Positions 22,791 to 35,831 of a stretch of DNA of 64,000 nucleotides are shown here, piece after piece (the first letter of the stretch is position 1; every line of letters begins with the position of its first letter). The DNA lies in NCBI GenBank assembly GCA_008508345.1, contig QNGE01003848.1, positions 1-64,000 of the forward strand, in the 5' to 3' direction. The notes beneath the pieces are model-generated. The model did no database searches. It worked only from the letters and a program-made list of their open reading frames with translations, and was not told the origin of the DNA. The DNA comes from Paragonimus westermani. Lineage: Eukaryota > Platyhelminthes > Trematoda > Plagiorchiida > Troglotrematidae. The position numbers and the translations under genes are program-made.

Positions 22791-25700
22791 GTAGTAGCCA
22801 ACGTTTACTAACGATTGAATTTTGATTGATTCGGCGGAACGCTGTAGAAAAAAATGGATTTTTTCGTTTATTTTGGTCGGTTGACTGCCGACAGTCGAAT
22901 GACCAACAATTACACGAGCGATTGCTTTTCATTCACTAATCCTGATCCAATTTGTATGATTCAACTTGTCAGTTATTGAGTCATGTGACTCAAGTAGGTT
23001 ACCAAACAATCACAAAAAAGGAGCTAGACACTAATAATATCTTATGGATCTGCATTTCGTCTCCCAGACTTACATAGTTCAGTGGATAAACAGTGAACGA
23101 AATAGGTCGTCTGGCTGCATTCAATATTCACTCAAGGCCATCAGCGAGAATACGGCGTGTTAATTTGTCTAATAAAACCTACTTCAAAGGCAGGGAAAAA
23201 CCATAAATTAAATCACGAAACTGGAGATCAAAAGATGGATTGGTGAGGAGCCCAATCTGCAGTTGTACTGGTAGTTGAATTAGTGGCCAGTTAAGCAAAT
23301 GTGATAAAACCTTGAAAAAATTTGATTGTTACAGGGCAGTATTATAGGCTAAACATCTTCCTCCGTAATCCTCAACCGTTTTGAATTCAGTATTCAACAC
23401 CGATCTTGGGATACAGACCAATGCTTGTAGAATATTTTATTGGAAAGTGTTAAACCAATATACGTTATTTACCGACTAGAGTTGTCTCCTCAAGTCTGAT
23501 GCAAGCTTGCAAACGATCACCATTTGCGCGCCTATCGCGAGGTGTTCTGCAGAATATTGATTGATAAGATAGAGGAAACAACAAATGTTTTTCAAACCCT
23601 ACCAACGACTTGATACATTCCTATTCGCTAAACGCTACGTGTCAGGTGTAGGTACAAATGAAAATAAAATACACTTAGATAATCAAGTAAAACGACAATG
23701 TGTTGCAGAATTACCTTAATTTTTGCTAGTAAGTGGCCAGGTGACAATTTGATAAATGAGCAGCTTTTCTAAGTAAACGGACGTCTCACCTGGAATCATA
23801 ACGCATTTTGAGGTTGTCGCTGTCCAGCAGCAAACATCCGTTTGATTTTCATTGTGTAAGCCAGTCAACTGTGCCCAATATCCAGCTAAGTTCTTTTGTG
23901 TTTCTTTATTCTAAACTCCTCTAATATCAATAAATAGTTAACACTTACTATGCATCAGTGAAGTGGTTCCTAGGTATTTTGTTAAATGTGCTATTTCTCA
24001 TCACTGTACGACGTGTAATAAACTTGCGCCAAAACCGTCAGTTGACATAGCTTACCAACCGGTTTTTCATAGATTTAGAAATATTTGTACTGCTCTAATC
24101 TGATCTAGCTACAAGCGTTTTCTCGCACGTGATCACACTTTCCGTTGTTTCTTCTATGGCCTGAATTCGACAGGAAACGAAAACCTTTAACGTCACATGC
24201 ATAAACCAGAACAAGTATATTTAGGGAATTGCTACTCACTATGATCATTGATTGGGGTGATCATTAATTATTAATCATTTGTGAGATCTAAGCATACAAA
24301 ATCCATTTTACGGGTTGCTAGAACTGTGGTTGTCATGGATGCTGAAAATGCATCTTTCACAATGTATGTGGCTTGTTGTTCACATCATTTGTGTTGAACT
24401 AACCTGGTCAGGCCAAACAGGTCCTATTGCCTGCGGTTGGTTAGTAATCACCGGTACGAATCAGCCTCCTTTGAATTGGATCGTACAATTTACTTTGGTT
24501 CGTGTGGGTTCCCTTGAAATATTGTACGCAGCCAAATGACACGACTGCCTGAGCTGTCCGGAGAAAGTCAGTCTGTCCCGTTTCGTGTGTGTGTCCTGTA
24601 TATGAACAAAGTATTTGTTGATTGCTGATATCCTCGCCCAAAACGACTTGTTCCATTTTTTTCTCTTCCCCGTATATAGCTGGTTTGCAGCAAGGTTTTA
24701 GCAGTAGCATGGTCAATTTGACACGGGTGGGGACAGAAATAATGCCGTCTTGATAAAAAGATAGAGATATGGGGATGTGACTAACATTGTGACTGTTTGA
24801 TCTGTAAAGAAAACAAACTTGCTTTCTCGCTAACCATCACATATTTTCTAATGCGTTTTTTAACTGCATTTATGCTCAGATCTACGGCTGTTCTTCACAG
24901 CCCTGACGATCAGAAACCGAAATCTCAAAAATAAACATTTCTTCCAGTTCACAACGCTCAAACTGTACATACTGCATCTTCACTGGCGGCTATTCCAAGT
25001 ATGTTCATATCAGGCGGTTGTAGCAACACTGTAAAATTTGTTAGAAATTTGTGAGAAATTCTAAAAAGTGGAGGCTGACTTTGCGGTAGCATATCCGACG
25101 CTCAAACTGCTCTTGCAGTTGTTTGAAAAACGCAGTTTTTCATTATATTAAAATTGAATACCCCTTTCCAAGGATGAATTTGTACGGAATTAGGATGGTT
25201 CAATCGCGTTTAATTCTCTTTAACTGTTACACGGGATGGCCTCTGAGCTGATTATTTTACTTACTGTATGTTCGCCGATATATGATACATTAATACATTA
25301 ATATCACCCTAGGCTGACCGCAGGCTTCGCATTCCCGCAGCCAGTCAGCTTCGCTAGAGTTTAAAGCCCGAACATGACAGACATACGTACTACTGACAGG
25401 ACAGACCGATATGAAATACGAGCGCACTATTTCCAATAAAAAAAATCCCAGATTGCGAAAACAACGGTCACTTATAGGTGATTAATTTCTGTTAACCACA
25501 ACCTCCACAACCTGTCATCAATCACACATCTCACAACCTGTACTGATGTGACCTAAAGGTTTTAAACTTCCGGTCTAGTACCTTTTCTTAAGAACACTGG
25601 TTGGAAAGTCCGTCTGACTAAGAAACCCAATATCACATGTAGGTGACGTTTACCGGGGACCTAGTCATAGACCCTGTACTCAACGGTGATCTAAAATAAT

Positions 25701-28700
25701 TCCTCACAGGTCTAATGAAATCGAATAGTTCGACATGACTCAGAGGCCAAAATGAACGATTGTCGATCAGGGTTGACGGGTAATATCTGTGTACTATCGA
25801 GATGGTCGGGCAACCTGATCTGTACTCCCGATCAAAACTGGTTGGTCCGATACGAGACCAGTGACGCAGTAGTCAAAACAGTTGCCTTAAAAAATGTTAT
25901 TGTATCTCGACTCACGTTCGCCGGAATAACGTGCACCAGTGACTGGCTTTATAACGAACGACACTTGACCACAATGTTTCTTTTTTAAACAGTTTGAGTA
26001 AAAATCCATGAGGATACAAAGGCTGTGTTCAGTTTACCTCATGCTCAATTTATGTTAACCAAAATTCCATATCATTTGCTGGACACCCACTTACATGCGG
26101 CAACTTTTCACCCTTCCTTTTGTAAGTAGATTAAGCATCTATCACTCACGAGTGCTTAAAGTAATAAGAAAAACGGTGCAGCGGACAAGCACAGCTTTGA
26201 TTATTCATCGCCAAGGCAATTACACATCATTTATAGGAAACGGAATGGTCCGGGCGGAACGAACACTACAAGTTACGAATTTAGCTGAAGCCAAACACGT
26301 CATCGATACATATACGGATTTCTAGCCACTTAAAAAATGCTTGCAGTTTTTGTCGTGTAATGATCTCTTACCCTAACTGAAATAGGATTTTAGAAAGGCG
26401 TGGAGGTATGTCCTTTGCTTTCTGCTACTCAATTCCACTATCAACTAAGATAGCCACCTCGTTATCGCCGTCTTTTTCCCACCATCTAAAGGCTGCCGGC
26501 CTTTTAAAAAATATGCCTACTGACCTCAAATGCATTCCAAATATTTATCCTAAGAAGGTCCGGTCGTTATCAGTCAGTTAATCGAAACGCCCTCCAATTA
26601 CATAACTACAACGCCCTTCGATTAGTATTCAACTATTTATTAACAAATTTCCTTCATAATTATCTCTTCTTCCTTTGTGAATTACCGAATGTTACTTCCA
26701 TTTCCTGTTAGGTGAGCTGCGAAGTGTAATTACTGTTTGATTAGTCTTTAGTTTAGCCAGATGTGGACGACTGAAAAGGGCTTCGAACTCCTCGACCAAT
26801 TTTATTGGTCCATTTCATTGATAAATAGCGTCACAGATGTATTCGTGCAGATGGTCTTCATTAGCCAGTGGGTGCATGTACCAACGGTAGGTCTATAATT
26901 GAATTACATCAATAATGGTATCATATCAGTCTTCTGACAGTTTATTCCAATTCAAAAAAGGCCAGGAGACGGTTCATACATGTGTATTTGTACCCCATTT
27001 CCTATGATCCCTCCGTCAGCATGCGTTCGTCCAGTTTCACCTCAGTTGGTGAGCTACCAACTTGTTGTATTGTCAATATCTGTATCTAGAGTGAGGTTCT
27101 CCGCCAATTTACATTTCACTCCGCAGGCGTTTGTCTGACAGCCACACAGGGAATGCGGTTAGTGTTAAGGTTGACGAATTATAGACAGCCACCTCCATAA
27201 TTCACTTATCTTCACTTCTCTTTCGTGCTGTTTTCCATCGTTGGGATGTCAAATGGTTGTGTCACCTCTGATTCACATTTTCGGTTACATTAACTCATGA
27301 CTGAGTGATGTCAGAAACGCCATGGATATATTCGGCAATTTGTTTCCTGATGTGCGTGGCTGTCCCACTTCAACAACAGTACCTGTCAGTTGTATATCCG
27401 TATGTGGTCTAATATAATTTGCCCCTTGTTCGAGCATTCAACACTATATCACTGCACAACGAAAATACCAAAGACAGGAGTGTGCGTGACTGATTTCTCT
27501 TACAGTGGAATTTTTCCAGTCAGCAGAACGTTGTTTAACAAATGGAATCAACGCTGAGAATTAGGTGGTCAAGATACTACAGGATAATAGTTCTTTAACC
27601 AGGTTTCATCAGAGTAAAACCGATCATTTAAAAAAAGCAATTAAATTACAACAACCCTCTTTTTCCACGTGTTTAGAAATTACCTCAGCAGCGCCTTCTA
27701 GTTGATAGACTTCCTTATATTTTACCAAATGTCACGGCAAATAGTTTAAGTCATAAATTAGAATCAAAACACGTTATCAGCTGGTATATGGTTTTCCACA
27801 GCCAAGGTAACGAAAAAGGTTTCAAGCAGTTCCTTAAAAATGCGCAGGAAGGTTTTGTTTTTTTCTCACAATAGCTCGAAACTCTGTTTTGAATATTTAG
27901 TAAGACACCGCGAAATATGTCATAGCAAAAATCACACAGTGCAACATAAAAAATTGTTCCTGTTCCCGGAGAATCTGAAGATTTTTCCTTAGAATTAAGT
28001 GACTACTTCACAGTTACCACCGTTACACAACCAGAAACGATTATTTAGTTTGCATCAGCCATAAGAAAAGCTCCAAATGGTGAGATGGTTGCCCACAATC
28101 TTTTCATATACTGGACTGTGAAATTTCGATTTGTAAGCAATTTTTCCGTCGTGTGTTTTATACACTCTAACCACATCAGTTTGATCAATTTAGCTCTTTG
28201 TTTACGATAATAAACGTGCCTATAGTAATCCGCATTGGCAAATCAAGTCGGGATTCGGCCTACGTGTAATCCAGTGATTACTAGCGAACAATCAAATGAT
28301 CAGCTTTTTGAAATGGAGAGGCAAAAGCACCGTCTAAGACAAGTGCAGTCCCAAATTGAAGGATTTAACTACAAAATGATAGTTGTGGCAAAATTATGTT
28401 AGCAAAATTTTCTGTAACTTCCTAACGATTGAAATTGGTGACAACTCTTTGATTGTGGTGAACGTAACATTGAGTATTCGGCCAAATTTCGATTGTTTTA
28501 AAACAGAACGTAATATTTCCAGGACATTCCCAAAACACACGTAGAAAACCGTATTGCATTAATTCATTACATTCTGTCAGTCTGGATGTATGATTAAAAA
28601 TGGTACGAATAACAAATAGAAGTGCCCGGAATACCTGAAATCCACCCTATGCTGATAGCAGCCTTTGCACTGTTGTGCACAATTCAACCGGCCTTTTTTA

Positions 28701-28792
28701 AAAATAAGCACTGAGCTCGACTTTGCACTCGTTTATAGTGCACATTCCTGCTGCCATTTGTCTTCGACCTGCAACCCTTCTTCTCATGAATT
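22791..28792. other. Non-coding DNA, no gene recognised
   Basis: Six kilobases without a supportable gene, RNA or repeat. A weak tRNA-like string near 24430-24455 was not accepted. Confidence 0.55.
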
Positions 28793-28803
28793 GGGGTCGA
28801 ACC
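28793..28803 (-). repeat. Isolated pol III B-box match, possible SINE trace
   Basis: The minus strand reads GGTTCGACCCC, an exact match to the B-box consensus of tRNA genes and tRNA-derived SINEs, preceded by TGCGTAGTGG. No acceptor stem closes around it and no clear A box lies at tRNA spacing, so this is not a tRNA gene. A remnant of a SINE is the likeliest reading. Confidence 0.3.
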
Positions 28804-31800
28804 CCACTACGCAACAGACTTCATATTGGGCATGACACGGCTGTAACATCTAAGCTTATGGTCACAGTGTCACGTGAATAATGTTGGCGTCGTCCTACCA
28901 GAAACTGCCATTATTATCCTGTTATCCACTGTCGGCTACTTGACCTGCAAGATTTCGTGTCGAGTTGAGTCCTCAGAATTCATCAAACTGTTTGGGTATT
29001 CTAACTGTCGGTAATTAATGACAATACAATAAGCCCTAACTAGAACGAAACTCGAGATCGGTGCAAATTCGCGTAAAAAGCTAACTCAATCTAATCACTT
29101 GCAGAGAAAAGATGTGGCCAAGTATGAACAGTATCCAAGTATTAAAATCCTAGCTTTTCCAATACCAAGTGATTGAAACTCTTGTTCAATGATCAATAAA
29201 ATGTTATAGCTTCACACACATGCTTTTAAGCCGTTTTTATATGGTACAAACAGTAGACCGTATTATATATACTGGTTTCACGAACCACTGCGGAGACTGA
29301 GGATCGAAAGGGTTCTCGTCACTCCGCTCGGAAAGAGGTTGGACGGTAGTGTATTGTATTGTGGCTACGGGATTGAGAACTAATGTCTTTTCTCTAAAAC
29401 ACTGATTCCACTAAGATACAAAACAACGAACCTATTCATTTTCAGTAGGGAACAACCGGATGTTTACGAACAGTTCGTTCAGAAGCGGTGTAGCCGCAGC
29501 TGCTCTAAATCGTACCTCGAGCGAAATATATGCAACACTCTTCTCGCTCCAAATTTTTCGACCAGTTTTACATCCTCTCTTGTTGTTCTCGCTCAACTCA
29601 GAAGTAAATCGTGGTTTGCGGTAAGAGCTGCTTTGTTCCCTAGCCCGTGTACACCTATTGGTTGATAGAACGTACCGATTATGCGTCTACATTTCTGTCT
29701 AAATGAGGTTATAATTTATGACTGAAAGATTGATCGAGAAACTGCTCGACCATCCCTAACATTGTCGGCAGATGTCACTATCAACGATGTGCGATGGAAT
29801 TAGTCTAAATATATCTAAGTAAGTTTGGAAGCGACCTCCATTAGGTTAGGTAGTCCTACCATACAATCTGTATAAGTTGGCTGATAACGCAAATACCGAA
29901 GTTTTTTAAAATCGCAGATCTATTGTCCTATGTATTAAGGTCAAATTCGCTCGCCACTGTTCTACTGTGAATGAATCCAATTCATGACTCTGATTCGGAT
30001 ATCCAGTGACTGCTCAAAAAATCAATCACTTCTATGTGACCAGATTTGAACACCCTGATGTCATGCTTAGCAGTTGGGCTTTCCTTTCATCATCATGACA
30101 GCGACTTGGAAGAAGCATCATCTTGATGATGGATTCCTTACCTGCCATTTCATTCTAGTCTGCTTTCTATGCAACCATGCTTACTGCTTCTAGTTGAGAA
30201 AAACTAAAAGCTTCATGCTATTTGGCTTGTTTTTAGTGTTTCGCAGGAAAACCAAATTGTTTGCGGTAAACCTAAACAGTTGAACGGTGGTTCAAACAAG
30301 ATCCTTCCTCTTCATTCAAGATGTAATTAACTTTGTATCACATCGCCTTTAAACGTGCCAACACCCGACTGGTTAAGTGACTGTGTGGTTCCAAATGTTT
30401 CGAAGAGCTGTGAATTCATCAGCGTCCAAGCTATTACTCACACAGCTGTCTCTGATTTTCAAAAGTTACGAAATATTTGTCGACATCAGAACGCTTTTAG
30501 AAAGAGACGCACCGAAACTCTCACTGACAAGCGCAACAGAAGGTCGTCTAAGAAGCACTGATTTACTGCAAGGAAGATACTCACTACTAGCTCAACCAGT
30601 CATCGAGTTTGGATTTCTTGGTCCATATATATCTTATTTTCAGTAAAAAAAAGTTGCTCCATAATTAATACATGACCTTTCGGGAGATGTAAAACTACAT
30701 CACACTGAAGTCCCCAGAAAAATCTTCGTTGGCTCCAACGACAGCAGCTCTAACAAGGTCTTTCAACCGACCTCTGTATATCAAACCGGATGAACCTGTG
30801 AGGCTTCCAGAGCTTAGTATAGTGAACGAATGGTGAACAGGATTTAAAAACTACAGTTATCATAAATCTGCCTTCGAAATAATTTCCAGTTTTCCTGTCG
30901 AACAGAAAGCAACATAGTGGAATTCAAAGAAAGCTGCAAGTTGGCGTGCGTTCGAGGTAGATTTGTCCGAAGTTTTGACACGCCGCCGAGATTTATTCCA
31001 CGATGGAATTGTGTTGGTGTTTACTGCAACGCGGCGACACTTTTACATGTAACTCGAACTTCGCAATGGTTTTTAATTCTGGAATCCAATTCACTGAGAA
31101 TGGGTTTCACGTTTGGGATTTTTGTTTTCACAACAGCCAAAAGTGGCGATGTGGCAATCGATCCCACAGTCTATTTGACCTAAAGTTGACAGGTATGAAA
31201 AACGCGGTTGCCGTGAGTATTTTGATGGCTAGATTCGTCGTCTCAAAATCCATTTAAAGTTGGTAGAAATCCAGTCAAAGTTGAAGGCAGAATAAACGTC
31301 CCTGAGGGGAAAAGGTCGGACATTCATGAAGGTTTAATTATAAGTTACTAGACATTCCTGGTGTTCCACGTATTTATCCCACAAGTTGCATGACAACAGT
31401 AGGACTACTTACTCCCACCGGCTTTGACTGCGCACTGTTATAAGTACGTTACTTTGGGTCTGTGTTAGAAGGTCATACATAATTGCATAGACAACTGGAG
31501 TCAGTTTTATGTTGTTTCGATCACCGATTAATTATTTCTGTACAAGCAGGTATGTGTCCTAATCTGATGTTATGTTGTTCACCAAAAGCAGATATGAGTA
31601 GTAAGTAAATGAGGAACTAACTAGAACACACTACAGGTGTTTCGCTGATGTCAACTAAATAACGAAAATTTGTTCGTGGTTTTTTCAGGCTATTCCCTGA
31701 TCACTCTCGTGCTGATTGTCAAACTAAAACCTTCGTTGTTGCAAACACACACGTAGTGCTTCAAATTCTGTCGACTCTGATATCCCGGTTGTGTTTACCA

Positions 31801-34694
31801 GGTGGAAAGAAGGTGAATGGCATACATATAGGCAGTGCCGGTCAGAACCTGGTTTCTTACGGAAATGAAGCTCTGAAAGTTTGGTCCTGTTGAAGATGAA
31901 TGGAAACAGGCTAACTTTGGAATTACGGAATGGCCAGAGTTCATGTCAGTTTACTTACAGAGTTAAGATGCGGTTATTCGTGAGTCATTATGAATAAACC
32001 AGTGAAAACTTCTACATCCGTATTTCAGCCACTTCAATAATCTGAAATCCCTTGTACGTTATTGTACTTCCATATGCCTTACAAAGAAGTGATTTTACAG
32101 ATATACACTCACTCAAAATATTCGCATGCAAATTCAGGTAATCTAAGTCTGGCTGTGTTGGGACCCACAATGCAAATGTTTGGTTATATACATCGAACTT
32201 GTGTGAAGCCTGATAACACTACACGGTGGCTGATCGCACATTAGAACAACCAAAAGTTTTACACTACAAAGACTCACTGTGAAGTTGCACGTAAAATACA
32301 CAGTCACTTCTTTTCAACCTTGTCTTTTTATTGTTCTCGAAATCATGCTAGTGTTACAGGAACTAGTCATAAAAAATTCACCAATCAATAAAAAGGACGT
32401 GTGTTGGTCAATTCAAATTAATAACCATCACTTTGCTGACATGAAAATGTGCTCTTAAATCAGCTCACTGGGGAACATCTATGTATGCATGAGTAAATCG
32501 TTGACCACAGTTACCCCGTCTGGTTACAACTGAACCGCTTCGAATAAACCTAGACTTATCACTAATGCACAACTGTGCATACTTGCGAGGAAGCTTCGGG
32601 CGTTTAGATATGGTGGTCTGCGGGATGTGCAAACTCACTTGAATGATTTTTGCATCAGGTCACAAACACCACATCCAAGCATTAGGTTGACCTTTCGAAA
32701 CCTTTGGGTGGACAGTGAGAGCAGGCTGAAGTGGACATCACGATTTTCAGTGATTCTGTTCCACTTCGCTGATTCCAGTGGCATGACAATCTTTTGCACG
32801 GTAGCCCGCCGCGCAGTGGTGACTCAGACAACAGCTGACCTCTGATTTGTCACATCTTGACTTGAATTTTCAATGTCGTTGATTCATTGCTCTAACTTCC
32901 AACTATTCCTTTTTTAGTAACATGGACGGGTTAGCTGAAGTACAAAAGCCGTCTTAAGCTACCAATTTCCGAGTTGTCTTTACTTGAGATAACTCGACGT
33001 ATGTTCTCATTCCAAGAGAAACTCATTTTTCTATGCCTCTCTCTTTGTTAGTCGGTATTAAATCATGGAAGAATATACTGTCTTAAGTAGGTCACTTGCA
33101 CTGAAATTCAGATTGTCTGAACTGCCATCTAGCTAGCGACACCCATATGATTTGCATACGAACTTAGGACATTTGCTTCGGTGGGCTTGCGACCTGTGTG
33201 TTGATCCGATGTTCATGTGTTAGTTATTCATCAATTGTCACTTCCTTCCCGCCTATGGACCGCGCTTGTCCTCTAAGCACCTAAGAATACCGAGAGATCG
33301 ATTTTTTTAATGTGATCACTTCTAATCGGTTGATGATGAGTTGGAAGCCAATCTGTTCCGTCTGCTCACCCTTTCCATGTCGCTAGCCCATCTGACGTTT
33401 TTTTCTTATTAAGACCGTCTTAGTGTAAGCGTTCCTGTTCCATTCTTCCAGCCTAGAGTGCCGTGTCAAGCCGTTACTTATGATTAAGTTTGGTGTGCTA
33501 CTACCATATATAAATGGGCAGATTTCCCTAAACAAAATGGTCCTGTCTGCAACAAATCCACAGACCCTGTAGAACCGGTAGCGCATTCTTGGGGCTTAGT
33601 GCAATAAAGTTTACAGTCTGATTAGGTGTCACTCTGTTGTGTGTATGTTTCTGTTTACTTACCGGTCCAACGGAGAGGAAACGCAATGAGCGGTTAGCAG
33701 GATAAGTCTCTGGGGAAGCACTGTCTTGTTTATCGGCCAACGAACCGGTTTGTTTCAAATAAATCACAGCATTCAATCACACCGACTAATTTGAACGAAC
33801 TATGAAAACTGACAAGACGAATTTCACAGCCTACTTCCACTTGAAATCCGTGTTCCAAGTCACTTGATGGGTTTTGGTAGAACAACACAAGTCACTAGGG
33901 ACATCAGTGATTAAAAGTTGCCTACCACTTTATAACGGGGTTAAGTTCCTAATGAACTTTTATGACCCCAGTAAGATTTCTGGATTAATTATGTGGTGTC
34001 ATAATGGGAAATCAGTAATCTCTGGCACTGTATTCGCCAGTGTCACTAAGCCAGGTGTAGTGGAAACATCCACGCATAGTCTGTCCCACCAGTACTTGTC
34101 TTCTAGGGTTGAACAAGTAATGACATGAACCTGTAGGTTTTCCAAATATAGCAACTGGCTTGAGCAAACCAAATAGATTCAAACATGAACAAGTAACGAC
34201 GATAGCTTATGGTGTGAAAACACGCAAACAACGGCCTGTCATACTGCAAGTTGACGCATACACGTGTCAGCGGGTTGGATATGTAGAAGTTGAAAGCCAT
34301 TCACCAGTGACATGAGCAATCGCACCAAGATGCACTTTTCAGCTAAGCCCTTTCGAAGTCCAGATTTGAGGTACGCTCCATTTACAACGTACCACTAGTG
34401 TCCCTGTCGATTTTGAGGTGGACATGATGTCACCTGCTACAATAACTTCAATCCACATATAGCATGATAATCCCATCGACACGTCCAGTCACAATCTCAT
34501 ATAGAATTTAATTTGCCAGGTCTTTAAAAAGCGATAATTGACAGTTAATTTTCGTTGGATGTTACATCTTCTTTTCTCACAGATTAAAACCGATCGGCCG
34601 TTTTAAAATAGGTCCAAAAGCGAATAGGTCACTACCACGACAACAAAGGGAGATATGTGAGATTTTAAAAGTAGTTGTTTTCAATGAACTTCAA
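28804..34694. other. Non-coding DNA, no gene recognised
   Basis: No gene is supported. A short palindrome CATCATC-TT-GATGATG lies at 30116-30131. ORFs of 70-90 codons at 30355-30646, 30917-31257 and 32627-32845 lack domains and convincing splice sites. Confidence 0.55.
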
Positions 34695-34907
34695 CGAAAC
34701 GATGGACAACCGTTTCGACAGGTAGCAACATATACGTCGAACCGACAGCCTGTGAATAAGTGACAGAATGATGAGTCACCACAGAATGGCAGCCAACATC
34801 CTTACTCACTAAACCCTGGCTCCTGGTCACCAAGGTTTCATGGAAACATGTAGGTTAAGTTCCTCAGTTGGTGCTCTTCAGGAACCAACCAGCTGTTTTC
34901 TGGTTGG
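34695..34907. repeat. Pair of perfect short hairpins
   Basis: CGAAACG and CGTTTCG (34695-34701 and 34711-34717) form a 7-bp stem with a 9-base loop. CCAACCAG and CTGGTTGG (34885-34892 and 34900-34907) form an 8-bp stem with a 7-base loop. They lie about 0.8-1.1 kb upstream of the first recognised exon of the LRR gene. They may be regulatory, repeat-derived or chance. Confidence 0.4.
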
Positions 34908-35689
34908 CTTGGGACGCACGCACTAGGGCCTCAGAGAGAGCATAGGGAGGGTTTCGCAGACAGTTAGTCCCAGTGACCAAGGGCGTCACTCATTTATTGG
35001 TCGCGGGTTAAGATAGATCTGTGCGCGTTGTGTTGATTAGACCAAGTAAAGCAGAACGAACTGTCTGCCAGTTTGGGGTTAGTGTAAGCGTTCTGTTTGC
35101 CTCGCATCATTAATATGCCATCAGAACCTTGCTATTAATGTGAAAATACAGGTTTAACTTGATCAGCTATGCTGTAAGTTTGATTGCTGATGAGTAGTTG
35201 GAGATTCTCTCTGACATGCAGTGATGTTGATCACAGTTTTCATCTTTAGCTTTTAGTCGGCTCATTTTGGCAACTGAAAGTTCACTTATGTTCCACTCGT
35301 GCTAAGTGTCTCGAAGATCCCGAAGCTTCGATCAGGACATAACGTAACTCCAATTATATCTGGACTAGTAAGATTGAGCCCAAGAATGTTATGATCAGGC
35401 AGTGATATCGTTTCTGAGTTACAGATGCTACGGTTTATTTAAATGGATTCACACCAACCAAGTAGCTATTGCATTACTCACTGCGATTAAAAATAAAACG
35501 GAAGACACCACTGATCTTACGAAATAAGACTGGATAGAAATTTACTAGCTCGCAGTGTCCAGACATGACACTTTGAGCTGACAACTCCTATAGTGCTGTT
35601 TGAACACTAGTAACCTAGTGGAAAATGTTGATTTATGCAAACAGTATTATGGAATTATTCCCACGGTAATCAATTGTAGTAAACTTTAC

Positions 35690-35726
35690 CTTCCCTGTTT
35701 CTCTTTCCTCTTGTTTCTCTTCGCAG
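35690..35726 (+). promoter_or_regulatory. Strong 3' splice site upstream of the LRR-Ig start codon
   Basis: A long pyrimidine run of TTTCTCTTTCCTC type, continuing as TTGTTTCTCTTCGCAG, ends in AG at 35725-35726. The exon would begin at 35727, 105 bases before the ATG. This is either a cis-spliced intron in the 5' UTR or a spliced-leader trans-splice acceptor; many flatworm transcripts receive a spliced leader at such sites. The 5' exon, if any, is not recognised in the window. Confidence 0.75.
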
Positions 35727-35831
35727 ACAAGGTCTGATTGGATGCCTGTGTGACGGAGGTTCTAGTCGACTGAAACAACGCCACTTCCAGCCGTATCCGC
35801 TGATCTACGTGTTCCACAAGTCGCTGAAATT
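35727..35831 (+). promoter_or_regulatory. 5' UTR with a three-codon upstream ORF
   Basis: The frame of the main ATG has a TGA and a TAG between the splice acceptor and the start, so translation cannot begin further upstream in this exon. An upstream ATG at 35742 opens an MPV-stop reading of three codons that could dampen initiation. The main ATG has an A at position -3, a favourable context. Confidence 0.65.
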
